Assembly (NCBI GenBank): GCA_028565715.1
Contig: JAOXYC010248234.1
Span: 1 to 10,229 of the forward strand
Direction of reading: 5' to 3'
DNA length: 10,229 bases
Source of the DNA: Phoronis pallida
Taxonomy: Eukaryota > Phoronida > Phoronidae
The notes below the pieces were generated by a model that searched no databases, had not been told where the DNA came from, and saw nothing but the letters and a program-made list of their open reading frames with translations. Below are positions 1-7,279 of the stretch, in pieces (within the stretch, counting starts at the first letter, position 1; each line of letters starts with the position of its first letter). Position numbers and translations under genes: made by a program.

Positions 1-493
1 CGTAAATTTTGCAATTTTACATGCAGCAGTTTTCTTGTAATTTCGAGAAAGGAGATTAAATCAACCGGCACGCCTACAACACGGACTTGTTTGAATTGTG
101 ATTGAATGACATTGCACCACGTGACAGAGATATCTCATTTGAATAAAATGCCATGTCTCACCCGCGGGGTCTTTGAAGGCGCTGAGTGTTGGCCACTCCC
201 TGTCTGTATTCACTGTCAATCAGTGACCGTGTTCACTTGGTGTTGAGTGTCAAGTCAAACCTACTCTTAAGATCTAGTCTCCTATCCAGATACAAAAAAC
301 TCCCAAATAGCCCCTTTACAGATTTTTTGGAAATGTTTGTACTTGGATGCAAGTAAGTTATGTTCAACCGAGGATTGGTAGACAAAATGTCTAGTTGATT
401 TGCGTTTTGACGCCGGATTTTGGACCAACGCGTAGACAGTATCTTTAAAGTAATTGTTATTTCTAGCTTGCAAATTTACTATAAATGTTTCAG
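1..493 (+). other. Intron upstream of the first visible exon
   Basis: No coding exon can be supported here on either strand. The stretch ends in a plausible 3' splice site (TAAATGTTTCAG at 482-493). It therefore reads as the tail of an intron whose 5' exon lies outside the window. Bases 150-260 are somewhat richer in G+C than the rest. The frame of the next exon runs backward to a TAA at 482-484, so the open frame cannot extend left. A first-exon reading, with an ATG at 485 or 533, is the alternative, but there is no clear core promoter. Confidence 0.5.
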
Positions 494-592
494 TTTGTAA
501 AAAGTAAAGAAACACCCGTAATTAATGCCAAGATGAGTCGTGAAGATTTCCTCAGCTTGGGCCGATCAGAACAGGTGGCTAAGGCTAAGCAG
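494..592 (+). CDS. Exon 1 of the visible XRN1-like gene (33 codons)
   Basis: The acceptor is GTTTCAG|TTTGTA and the donor is AAGCAG|GTAGGA. Both codon boundaries are phase 0. The 33 residues include the motif SREDFLSLGR and end in AKAKQ. The exon joins in frame to the one at 1793. A competing donor-like CAGGTGGCT lies inside, near 572-580. The open frame is closed by a TAA just upstream of the acceptor, which supports the exon limit. An ATG at 533 could be an internal start in a shorter transcript, but nothing else indicates one. Confidence 0.72.
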
Positions 593-3500
593 GTAGGATA
601 TAACATTAAGGGATCTGCATGACGTATGCTATAGGATTTTATGAATTAATCTGCATGTTTCAGGATGAATAATTTACAAGTCATATGAGAAGTTTTAATT
701 CCGGATTATTTTGCATGTGAAAAAATAACACCTAAGTAGATAATTGACATTTAACATCACTTTACTGTCTGTTCAATGTCGAGAATTCATTTTACTGTGC
801 ATTATACAGTATAAGCTGTCTTGATACTTGGATTAAATGCAAATCTTAACATACTCTTGGTTAGGTTATCAGGAGATTCCTTCCTCCTGAACAAAAGGTT
901 CCCATACAATGTCAGGTAGCTCTCATATAAACTATTTCAATGATGTTATGATAAATGGAATGAAATCTCCAGTCCCAAAATCACTATTTATTGCCAAACT
1001 ACAACTTGGCATCAGACATTGAAAAATGTTTTATTTGTTAAAAAAACAGCGCTTTACTCAATTGACTGACGTTTAATGTAGTTGGTTTTGGGATAGAAGT
1101 CAACCATGGTGTCACCTTTATGTGTTTGTTGTGTTCTAACTCAATCCTCCTGTTCTTTTCTGGTTCATAATTTTAATTATGAAAAGCTGTTCATAAATAA
1201 AAGAATGGAGTTCAGTAGTACCTTCCCAAAATATGTTCTCCTGCACTGGGAATATAAAAAAGTCAATGTACCTGCTAGGTATGCTGATGTCGCATTAGAA
1301 CATTTGCTGATTATCTAGCTGTAATGCATTATGTAAAAACTCATCAGTTTTCAATGGTGGTGATGTTATTTGGGAATAATATTTGTGATGACGGTCATGA
1401 CTCTTCTATTTGTTATCAATTTAAAGTTAAACATACATTTGTGTTCATAGTCAATAGTTGTCTCAATGAGAAAATAACCTGGTATTTATTCAGTGTTATT
1501 ATCTTGGAACACAAATTAATGTATCCCAGTGGAGAGTGGAGTTCTGAATTTTTCTGTCCTCTCAATATTTATCTGTGAATATTTTTGTTTGATATTTTGT
1601 AGTATCCCACCTTGGACAAGGATAAGGACTAATGCGTTATTCTGATAATTATTGAGGTTCACTGAATGTACATGGCATTATATGGGGCAATATTAAGTAT
1701 TTTATGATAAGAAATGTCTAGTTTGTCACATCAAAGAGTCCACTTAAAAGTAAACAAAAACACTGATTAATCTAATTTAATTCTCTTTGCAGAACACACA
1801 GCCAGACACCGACTTTGTCAACATGTGGAATGATTTGCGTGGATCATCTGGAAAACCATCAGCTAATGGCGCCAACAGGCAACCAAACTTGAATGATGCT
1901 GCACGAGCACTTCAGAAACAAATGTCCACTGACAAATCACTCCTTAACCCCAAGGCTAAATCTCATGAAATGAAACCAAATCAAAGTCATGCAATGCAGC
2001 ACGATTTTAAACCAAGTGGAAATGTACAAATTATGAAGAACGATAAGAAGGGTGGTTCTGGTAACAGTAAACATGAAAAACAGAATCAAAATAAGGAAAG
2101 AACTCCTCCAAAATATTCAGAACCCTCCAAAAAGCAATCCACCGATGAACTGAATGCTTTATTCCAATCTTTATCTGCGAAAGACTCTACAGGTTCAGTT
2201 ATTGCTGGGAGTATGATAATCCCAGATGAACCCAGTAATGTCAGTAGAACTGATGGGGCTTCTATGAGTAATGAAAATGCAACAGAATCTTTAAAGAAAA
2301 TGCTTCATATGCCAGTAGACAGTAAAGGTGACGCTGGTAAAACACAGCAAGTTGAATCAACAGTTCAATATGGGAAGCCTGTGTCTCTTCAGGAAATCTT
2401 TCATAGTAAGTGAAATAGACACTTGTACAAAGCTTGATTATTATCCTTGGTCGTATGTTATTACCTTCATATTGTACTGAAATAATATTTAAGATTAAGC
2501 ATCAGTTTAAGATAATGTGTCTTGAGTTGTGTTTAAGCTGCCATTGGCAGTCCAATGATAATTAGAATAAAAAAACAACAACCGTTGTCCCAGACATGTT
2601 TCACAACATCTACGTTGTTTTTTTTATATTTTATTTATCAGTACGTTACTTACCAATAATAATTCCAGTAAAAGATCAAGGTAATTATATATATAGATGG
2701 TGGTTAACGAATTCATTTGATAATTGTTGTAAACTGACACAAGAAAATTAAATTTAGAAAAGACAGAAAAATTCTGAAGAAAATAAAAAGTTGATAACGT
2801 TGCATTGATTGGTTCTGCCGTCTTGTTTTACAAAGTGACTGTATTGTGGTTATAAATTTCTTTTCTAGCTGCAAAAGAAGCTCAGAAGGGAGTTCAGAAT
2901 GTGTCAACTCAGCAGAAAAGGAGTCCAAGAAGGTAAAGCAACTATCAATTTTCAGAACGTCAAAATCACTACAACTCCCCCTATGGGAAAATTTGTTCAA
3001 AATTAGTTCAGAATCGCTGCATTTAGTTTCCGTCATTTATCTTCAAAACTGCTTGACGGATTTTGACGAAATTTAAAAGATTTGTTCTTTGTATGGATGC
3101 GCTGGCACCAGTCAATTATCGGATCATAACGATCACTCCAGCACCCTATTTAGTGGAGCTGCTTAAAACAATTTTTCATAAGAATTGTGCAAATGATGAT
3201 ACAAGCACCAAATTTTGCACAGTTGTAGAACAATGTTATCTTAGTATATTCCAAAGGCTGGTCACTTGAAAATCCAAGATGGCAAAATGAGTTCAAAATC
3301 GAATGCAATTTGTTTCCGCCAATTATCTTTGAAACCACTTGACGGATTTTGACAAAACTTGGCACGCATGTTACTTGTATAGATGCGCCAACACCAGTCG
3401 ATTTTCGGAGCGTCAAAATCACTACAACTTCCCCTAGTGGCAAATTTGTTCAAAATCACTGCATTTGGTTTCTGTCAATTATCTCCAAACCGCTTGACGG

Positions 3501-5976
3501 ATTTTTACGAAATTCGGAACATATGTTCTTTGTATAAATGTGCTAGAACCAGTCAATATTCGGTCCGTGACGATCACTACAACTCCCCCTAGTGGCAAAA
3601 TTAGTTCAAAATCATCGCACTTGTTTCCGTCAATTATCTTCTAAACCGTATGAAGTATTTTATAGCCGCCCTACATTTTCACTAACACTTTTTTTTCTGT
3701 AACAGCACTGCAGTACAGGAGTTAGCGGCCTGGAGTAGTACAGCCCAGCTGACTATGCCTCATTATGACCATGCTTCAACAGGAGAGGGATTGTTCATAG
3801 CATGCGTAACACTAGGGTCAGGGTTGAGAGTTCAAGGTTCACCATGTAGAAGTCAAGAACAAGCATCAGAGAGTGCTGCTGCAATGACTCTCCTACAATT
3901 GGTATGCAACATGATTTCATGACTCCATTCCTTGTTGGCAAATGTTTTTAAAGGCTGGAATAAAATGGCCTATCGCCAGCGTTTAAATCATAAAATACAT
4001 TAAAATGTCCACTCTGGAGCTGACGTGAAGATATTTTTAAAAACGATTAAAAACCCTAGCTTTCGAATTTTTTTCTTCTTCAGAGGATAGCATATAACAG
4101 AATGAACACCAACAACACAGCCGTCCTGTCTGTGTTGTTTGTGTTCATTCTGTTATATGTTATCCTGTGAAGAATAAAATTCGAAAGCTAGGGATTTTAA
4201 TTGTTTTAATATCTTCACGTCAGCTCCAGAGTGGACATTTTAATGTTTTGAAAGGAAGTTTTAAGAATCCAATCAAGAGGGCGGTGTTTGAAAATATGCC
4301 TACCCTCTTGTTCTTTTATTTTTGGTCAAAATGAAAATTACATTTAAATAATCAACTTGGACTGAAATGTACTGTGTTTTTAAAAATCACCTTTGTCCAA
4401 TATATTTCAGACAAACTTGAAGAAATAACCTATTAGAAAAGAAAAATTCGTATTGTATAAAATCATTATATGGATTATTTATTTACACAAGGGTTCAAAG
4501 TTGGGTTCATTACTTTTGAGCCACCCTGTATAGAATAAAACTTCCTAGGGGTTATTTATTTAACAATTTGTTGATCTTCAAATGCATTTTATTTGTAGTC
4601 TCGTATGCAACCTGTCCCTAACAGACAGCCATCGGCGTTTACACCTGTCAGACAGCCAATAAACCAAGGTAAGCACAGTAGATAGTGCTTTAATGTTGAA
4701 TCATTCTGTGGTTGTAACACTAGAATTATTCCATTAGGAAGTCTGAAATCTTATCTTAATTCTTTTAGTAAAATTTACAAGATTGTTTGACTGTATTGAT
4801 AAAAAACCTGGGTGAAAATGATGGAGTTTACTGTCAAAATAAGTCTGTCAACTTTCCCCAACATAAAAATAAAATGCTTGCTGTCTTTACAGGTGGCGCT
4901 ACAGGTCCACAGATGGTGCACCCTGGACAGCCCTATCCTCAAGGACAACCTGTACAAACAGTTAGGATGCCACAACATTACCACCATCCACCACCACAAC
5001 CACAACCAGGGGGTTATCCCTACCATCAGCCACCACAACAATATGGTGGCCAGTACCAGGGACAGTACCAGCAGGGTAGGCAACAAAGACCTGCCCAAAT
5101 GAACTACCCTGGTGTGAATGTAACAGGTCGCCCACAGGGACACCAACAACACCATCAGCAGCCAGGTTCCTACCAACACCGTCCGGCTCCCGGTGGATAT
5201 CCCCATCAGCATCACCCAGCCACTGGTGGCTATCCTTCCCAGGCAGGCAATCCTGTCCCTGGTGGCTATCCTTCTCAGGGAGGCAATCCGGTCCCTGGTG
5301 GCTATCCTCAGGGAGGCAATCAACAGAGGAATAGGCAGCCCCACGTGGCTCAAGCACAATGGCAGAACTACCATCACCACCAACAGCATCACCAGCAGCA
5401 GGTCAGGCATCAACAACATCAACAGCCACAGAATACTGGTGACAGTGAAGGCAAGACGAGACACCATTCTGGAAACAAGAGTAACCCATTTGTACCTCTG
5501 CAGGTAACCTTCATTAAATGACTTTAGGATTCTGTTACACCAATAGCAATTCTAGGTATCTTAAAGTTAATTTACTCTTTTTTATGAATCATATTTTGGG
5601 ATTTTAATTTAAAAATGTCAATATTGTAAAGATCAAGTGTTTTATTTATATTTTGTTTGAAGTTGTAGAAGTTATATACAATGATCCAATCATCATTTAT
5701 ACGAGTAAATAAGCACAATGATTATGTTCATTACAGGTGAGCAAGAAGATGGTTACACCACAGAAAGATAAAAGTGTGAAAGAAAATAGCTCCAATAGTG
5801 AAACATCACCAACAGTAAAAGACCCGAATGATTCAGCATCTGAACACATTGCAACAAGCCAGCCAGTGAGAAGTAAAGGGCAGGGAACGGGTGATACTAA
5901 ACCAGTGTCGAAGGCGGGAAAGTCTAAACGGCCAAAATCTAGAATGGCAGCAAATTTTGGATCACCTACGAATTAA
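494..5976 (+). CDS. XRN1: Putative XRN1-like 5'-3' exoribonuclease, C-terminal part (7 exons, 5'-partial)
   Basis: Seven exons with GT..AG borders splice in phase (1893 nt: 630 residues plus stop). Exon 1 gives residues 1-33. Exon 2 gives a Ser/Asn/Lys-rich disordered stretch, about 34-238. Exon 4 gives a folded module with dsRBD-like second-half pattern at 260-324. Exon 6 gives a His/Gln/Gly/Pro-rich block at 349-551. Exon 7 gives a basic, Ser-rich end at 552-630. XRN1 is the cytoplasmic nuclease that degrades decapped mRNA. Its catalytic and SH3-like domains precede a long, poorly conserved, disordered C-terminal region that binds decapping factors. The layout here fits such a tail, but none of the catalytic motifs are in view. 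The name rests on overall impression of the tail (for example SLQEIFH, NPFVPLQV and the KSRMAANF end) and is inferred. Another RNA-binding protein with a disordered tail is possible. The exon structure is much surer than the name. Confidence 0.55.
593..1792 (+). other. Intron of 1.2 kb
   Basis: The intron runs from donor GTAGGA to acceptor TTCTCTTTGCAG. Two short open frames occur at 1106-1318 and 1324-1578, but they have AT-rich codon use and no recognisable domains, so I regard them as chance. A small perfect stem (TCAGGAG / CTCCTGA) occurs around 868-889. I see no transposon ends or other genes. Confidence 0.7.
1793..2405 (+). CDS. Exon 2: long Ser/Asn/Lys-rich disordered region
   Basis: The acceptor is TTTGCAG|AACACA. 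The donor is CATA|GTAAGTG, a strong 5' splice site. The 613 nt encode 204 residues plus one base of a split codon. The start of the exon contains TDFVNMWNDLRG, an aromatic/hydrophobic patch likely to be a short linear motif. The middle is Lys/Asn/Gln/Ser-rich and low in hydrophobics, so disordered. Further short hydrophobic islands, DELNALFQSLS and VSLQEIFH, stand out as candidate docking motifs. If the donor is not used, translation stops two codons later, giving a truncated form ending IFHSK. Confidence 0.88.
2406..2868 (+). other. Intron of 463 bp, no element seen
   Basis: AT-rich unique-looking sequence between GTAAGTG and TTTTCTAG. It contains a short AT microsatellite-like run (tatatatatag) near 2687-2697. 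No inverted termini, tandem repeats or exons are visible. Confidence 0.7.
2869..2932 (+). CDS. Exon 3: small basic linker exon
   Basis: The acceptor is TTTTCTAG|CTGCAA and the donor is AGAAG|GTAAAG. The exon is 64 nt and phase 1 to phase 2. It completes a Thr codon with the last base of exon 2, then encodes 20 residues beginning AKEAQKGVQ and ending QQKRSPR. A split Ser codon links it to exon 4. The frame fits on both sides, which is the main support for so short an exon. The content is basic and Gln-rich, a linker before the folded module. Confidence 0.8.
2943..3655 (+). repeat. Array of about 4.5 diverged ~155-bp tandem repeats inside an intron
   Basis: The landmark AACTCCCCCTAGTGGCAAA or a decayed form recurs near 2974, 3140, 3276, 3427 and 3582. 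Spacings are 136-166 bp, and 155 between the two best copies. Each unit also contains CCGCTTGACGGATTTTGACG, followed by TTTGTATAGATGCGC and then ACCAGTC. The same family, reversed, is at 9670-10229. Arrays of ~160-bp core units are known inside non-autonomous elements of marine invertebrates, such as the bivalve 'pearl' and Helitron-related elements. Membership is inference, because no element ends are identified. The array begins about 10 bp after a splice donor and ends about 50 bp before the next acceptor. Confidence 0.88.
3706..3901 (+). CDS. Exon 4: folded module resembling half of a dsRNA-binding domain
   Basis: The acceptor is TTCTGTAACAG|CACTGC, preceded by a T-run. The donor is CAATTG|GTATGC. 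The 196 nt complete a Ser codon and encode 65 residues. The order is an amphipathic helix (VQELAAWSSTAQ), a Gly-rich turn (STGEG), two strands (LFIACVTL, LRVQGSPC) and an Ala-rich helix (EQASESAAAMTLLQL). The strand-strand-helix order with an Ala-rich last helix matches the C-terminal part of the double-stranded-RNA-binding fold. The Lys-rich RNA-contact motif usual at the start of the last helix is replaced by SQEQASE. The module may therefore bind protein rather than RNA. This is the only clearly globular part of the visible protein. Confidence 0.87.
3998..4245. mobile_element. 248-bp foldback / snap-back MITE with near-perfect arms
   Basis: The left arm is 3998-4120 and the right arm is 4130-4245, separated by a 9-nt loop (ccgtcctgt). 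The outermost 38 bases of each arm, including CATTAAAATGTCCACTCTGG, are exact reverse complements. The rest matches with only scattered substitutions and small indels. Each end contains TTAA (4000-4003 and 4240-4243), which may be a duplicated TTAA target as in piggyBac-type elements. Because TTAA is its own complement, this cannot be proved from one copy. There is no coding capacity. In the host pre-mRNA it would fold into a hairpin with roughly 115 paired positions. Confidence 0.9.
4509..4532. repeat. Possible solo transposon terminus
   Basis: The string ATTACTTTTGAGCCACCCTG (continuing TATA) reads on the other strand as TATACAGGGTGGCTCAAAAG. This resembles the ends of DNA transposons and MITEs widespread in invertebrates. 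No matching opposite end was found nearby, so this is at most a remnant. Confidence 0.3.
4599..4668 (+). CDS. Exon 5: short Pro/Gln/Arg linker exon
   Basis: The acceptor is TTTATTTGTAG|TCTCGT and the donor is AACCAAG|GTAAGC. The exon is 70 nt, phase 0 to phase 1, with 23 residues and a split Gly codon. The peptide (SRMQPVPNRQPSAF...) is Pro/Gln/Arg-rich. It repeats the motif PxxRQP (PVPNRQP and TPVRQP), suggesting a small internal duplication or paired docking motifs. It bridges the folded module and the low-complexity block. Frame continuity on both sides supports it. Confidence 0.83.
4669..4892 (+). other. Short intron of 224 bp
   Basis: The intron runs from GTAAGC to CTGTCTTTACAG. It is AT-rich, with no other features seen. 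The frame of exon 6 stays open leftwards into this intron as far as 4787, but the acceptor at 4891-4892 is good and the intron-derived residues lack the composition of the exon. Confidence 0.8.
4893..5503 (+). CDS. Exon 6: His/Gln/Gly/Pro/Tyr low-complexity block
   Basis: The acceptor is TCTTTACAG|GTGGCG and the donor is CTGCAG|GTAACC. It is 611 nt. It completes a Gly codon and adds 203 residues. The block is rich in Pro, Gln, His, Gly and Tyr, with runs such as HYHHPPPQPQPGGYPYHQ, and it holds a 12-residue repeat based on GGYPSQ.GNPVP. Such prion-like, aromatic-bearing tracts favour weak multivalent contacts and are typical of RNA-granule proteins. If the gene is XRN1, that fits its P-body location (inference). 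The end, SNPFVPLQV, is more hydrophobic and may be a conserved motif. Base composition is much richer in C and G than the flanking introns. Retaining the next intron would end the protein at VTFIK. The open frame on the opposite strand across this exon is a codon-bias shadow. Confidence 0.9.
5225..5320 (+). repeat. In-frame 36-bp tandem repeat (2.7 copies)
   Basis: Unit 1 (5225-5260) and unit 2 (5261-5296) are 36 bp each and differ at few positions. Unit 3 (5297-5320) is truncated and lacks the TCT/TCC Ser codon. Each full unit encodes GGYPSQ(A/G)GNPVP. A looser copy (GGYPHQHHPAT) lies just upstream at 5192-5224. The repeat length is a multiple of three, so copy-number change keeps the frame. 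Confidence 0.92.
5504..5736 (+). other. Short intron of 233 bp
   Basis: AT-rich sequence between GTAACC and ATTACAG. No repeat or gene is seen in it. Confidence 0.8.
5737..5976 (+). CDS. Exon 7: terminal exon with basic C-terminus and stop
   Basis: The acceptor is GTTCATTACAG|GTGAGC and the stop is TAA at 5974-5976. The exon gives 79 residues, rich in Ser, Lys and Thr, with no hydrophobic core. The last stretch, SKRPKSRMAANFGSPTN, is basic and then Asn/Phe-bearing, and could be a conserved terminal motif. Joined to exon 6 the junction reads FVPLQ|VSKKM. The exon opens with GTGAGC, which itself looks like a splice donor directly behind the acceptor; this is noted separately as unusual. Confidence 0.87.
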   Translation: MSKKMVTPQKDKSVKENSSNSETSPTVKDPNDSASEHIATSQPVRSKGQGTGDTKPVSKAGKSKRPKSRMAANFGSPTN

Positions 5977-6663
5977 GAAATAGATATTTGGTCTTTGCAA
6001 AAATCTGCTGGACAGAATTGTTTATGAAGTAATGTTTTTAGAACACTTCTGCTGGTTTGTGGTCGAAGTATATCATAATATTTTGTGAGTAGTTGTGACA
6101 CTACTTTTTCTGTTTTGCGATTTGTAATCAAAACTGGGGATAGGAGAGAGTGAATTAAATTTATAATGCGAGTGGATCTACATACCTGTGATAGAAACAT
6201 TACTCACTAAGCATTCACAAAAATTGTGGATTTTGAATTGTACAAGCAAGAATTTTGCTATTATTTTACTAGATTTTAGATTTTTCTGTTCATTTGATTT
6301 TAAGATTTGTTTTTTTTTTTGACCAAGTCTAGTCAACATTATGATAAGATGTACTAAGATTATGGAGGAATGTTTTATTAAATTTAAATTGACTTGGCTG
6401 AATAGAAAACATGAACAATTTAGACAACTTTGTCCTTTGAAGCACTTACCTTGCCAAATGTGATATGTATCAACATATGAGAATTATTTTACTGAAATTT
6501 GACGCGATTAACAGCATTGCCTGTGTATTATTGTATGTCCGCTCCTTACATACGATTTGAAAGGCACATTTCAAAAATGGGAGGCTTGTTTTTATGTTTT
6601 TAGTAAGACTGTATTTTATTCATTTTGTTTTTCATATGAAGCAAATTAATACCATGATAATGA

Positions 6664-6669
6664 AATAAA
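6664..6669 (+). terminator. Proximal poly(A) signal AATAAA
   Basis: Canonical AATAAA in AATGAAATAAATG, about 690 bases after the stop. T-rich sequence follows (tattttctctac). It may give a slightly shorter transcript. Confidence 0.5.
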
Positions 6670-6740
6670 TGATTCAAATATTTTCTCTACAATAAGGTCA
6701 TAGTATGACCACAGTCTTCATAATAGCATCTTAGTTGAGA

Positions 6741-6746
6741 AATAAA
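6741..6746 (+). terminator. Distal poly(A) signal AATAAA
   Basis: Canonical AATAAA followed about 25-40 bases later by a T/G-rich stretch (CACTTTTTGTTATTGTTTTT). This is the usual arrangement of hexamer, cleavage site and downstream element, and makes it the more likely main site. Confidence 0.6.
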
Positions 6747-6765
6747 AATACAACAAGCACTTCAA

Positions 6766-7201
6766 ATGACACTTTTTGTTATTGTTTTTAAAAAAACACA
6801 CACAATCCATTTAAAATTATGAAAACAAATAATATGGGAGATGACAAAATATTTAATGACAATGATATTTACAGTGATTGTGGCTTAAATGAAATACATA
6901 AGATAATGAAACAATTGACACTTTTCCTTTCATGATTTTTACCTTCAACTGCCAATGAGATGAAATGAACCTATATTCATATAATACTACAACACTTCTT
7001 TTAAACAAATTCAATAATAAAACAACAGCACCATATGAGGGAATGTCACGTAAAATGACCCAAGACCAAGATGGACTACAAGTGAGACAGTCTAATTAAT
7101 GTAATAAAAGTGAATGTTCTCACTCTAGTTGCAGTATGCTAACTGCTGTGTTCTTATCATTTGATGGCAATACCTATTTGGTACAGCATTGATGAATAGA
7201 A
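6766..7201 (-). other. Intergenic region and 3' UTR of the minus-strand gene
   Basis: AT-rich stretch between two convergent genes. Reading leftwards from the minus-strand stop, no AATAAA is found here. A variant ATTAAA lies at 6852-6857 on the minus strand. The first canonical minus-strand AATAAA is at 6615-6620, inside the other gene's 3' UTR. No gene or repeat is recognised. Confidence 0.5.
6852..6857 (-). terminator. Possible poly(A) signal ATTAAA for the minus-strand gene
   Basis: The plus strand reads TTTAAT, giving ATTAAA about 345 bases after the minus-strand stop. It is the commonest natural variant of the hexamer, but it is a weak signal in AT-rich DNA. Confidence 0.3.
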
Positions 7202-7279
7202 TCAGTAATCATCGTACTTGTGTGATTTGATATCATCCAAGTCTTCAAGTAGAGCCTCTAGTTGTCTTGAGCTGGATTC
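7202..7279 (-). CDS. Minus-strand gene, terminal exon E with stop
   Basis: The acceptor is TTTTGCAG|GAATCC with a T-rich tract. The stop is TGA (plus-strand TCA at 7202-7204). It encodes 25 residues, ESSSRQLEALLEDLDDIKSH plus an acidic/aromatic end. The last helix has Leu at heptad positions. Frame continuity with exon D is exact. Confidence 0.83.
   Translation of the reverse strand, partial: ESSSRQLEALLEDLDDIKSHKYDDY

Larger units (their letters stand above)
3902..4598 (+). other. Intron of 697 bp carrying a foldback element
   Basis: The intron runs from GTATGC to ATTTGTAG. It contains the long inverted repeat at 3998-4245 and a transposon-end-like string near 4509-4532, listed separately. 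The remainder is AT-rich without exons. Confidence 0.75.
5977..6765 (+). other. 3' UTR of the XRN1-like gene
   Basis: Untranslated sequence from the stop to the inferred cleavage zone just past the second AATAAA. It is AT-rich with T-runs (for example 6309-6320) and several TTTTAT strings that could serve as cytoplasmic polyadenylation elements. No conserved open frame is present. The exact 3' end is an inference from the poly(A) signals. Confidence 0.65.

Noticed and set aside
1-493. Promoter and first exon of the plus-strand gene
   Set aside because: There is no TATA or initiator pattern of note. The exon at 494 has a good 3' splice site, so an upstream exon is more likely.
282-515. 77-codon open frame on the minus strand
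   Set aside because: It overlaps a well-supported plus-strand exon border and has no recognisable content.
1106-1578. Two short open frames in the first intron
   Set aside because: They have AT-driven composition, no domain and no splice-phase link to the flanking exons. The neighbouring exons join perfectly without them.
2943-3655. A CRISPR array
   Set aside because: The units are ~155 bp, diverged and without short constant repeats separated by unique spacers. The context is eukaryotic.
4775-5467. Open frame of 230 codons on the minus strand opposite exon 6
   Set aside because: It is caused by the biased codons of the His/Gln/Gly/Pro exon. It has low complexity and a Leu/Val-rich meaningless product.
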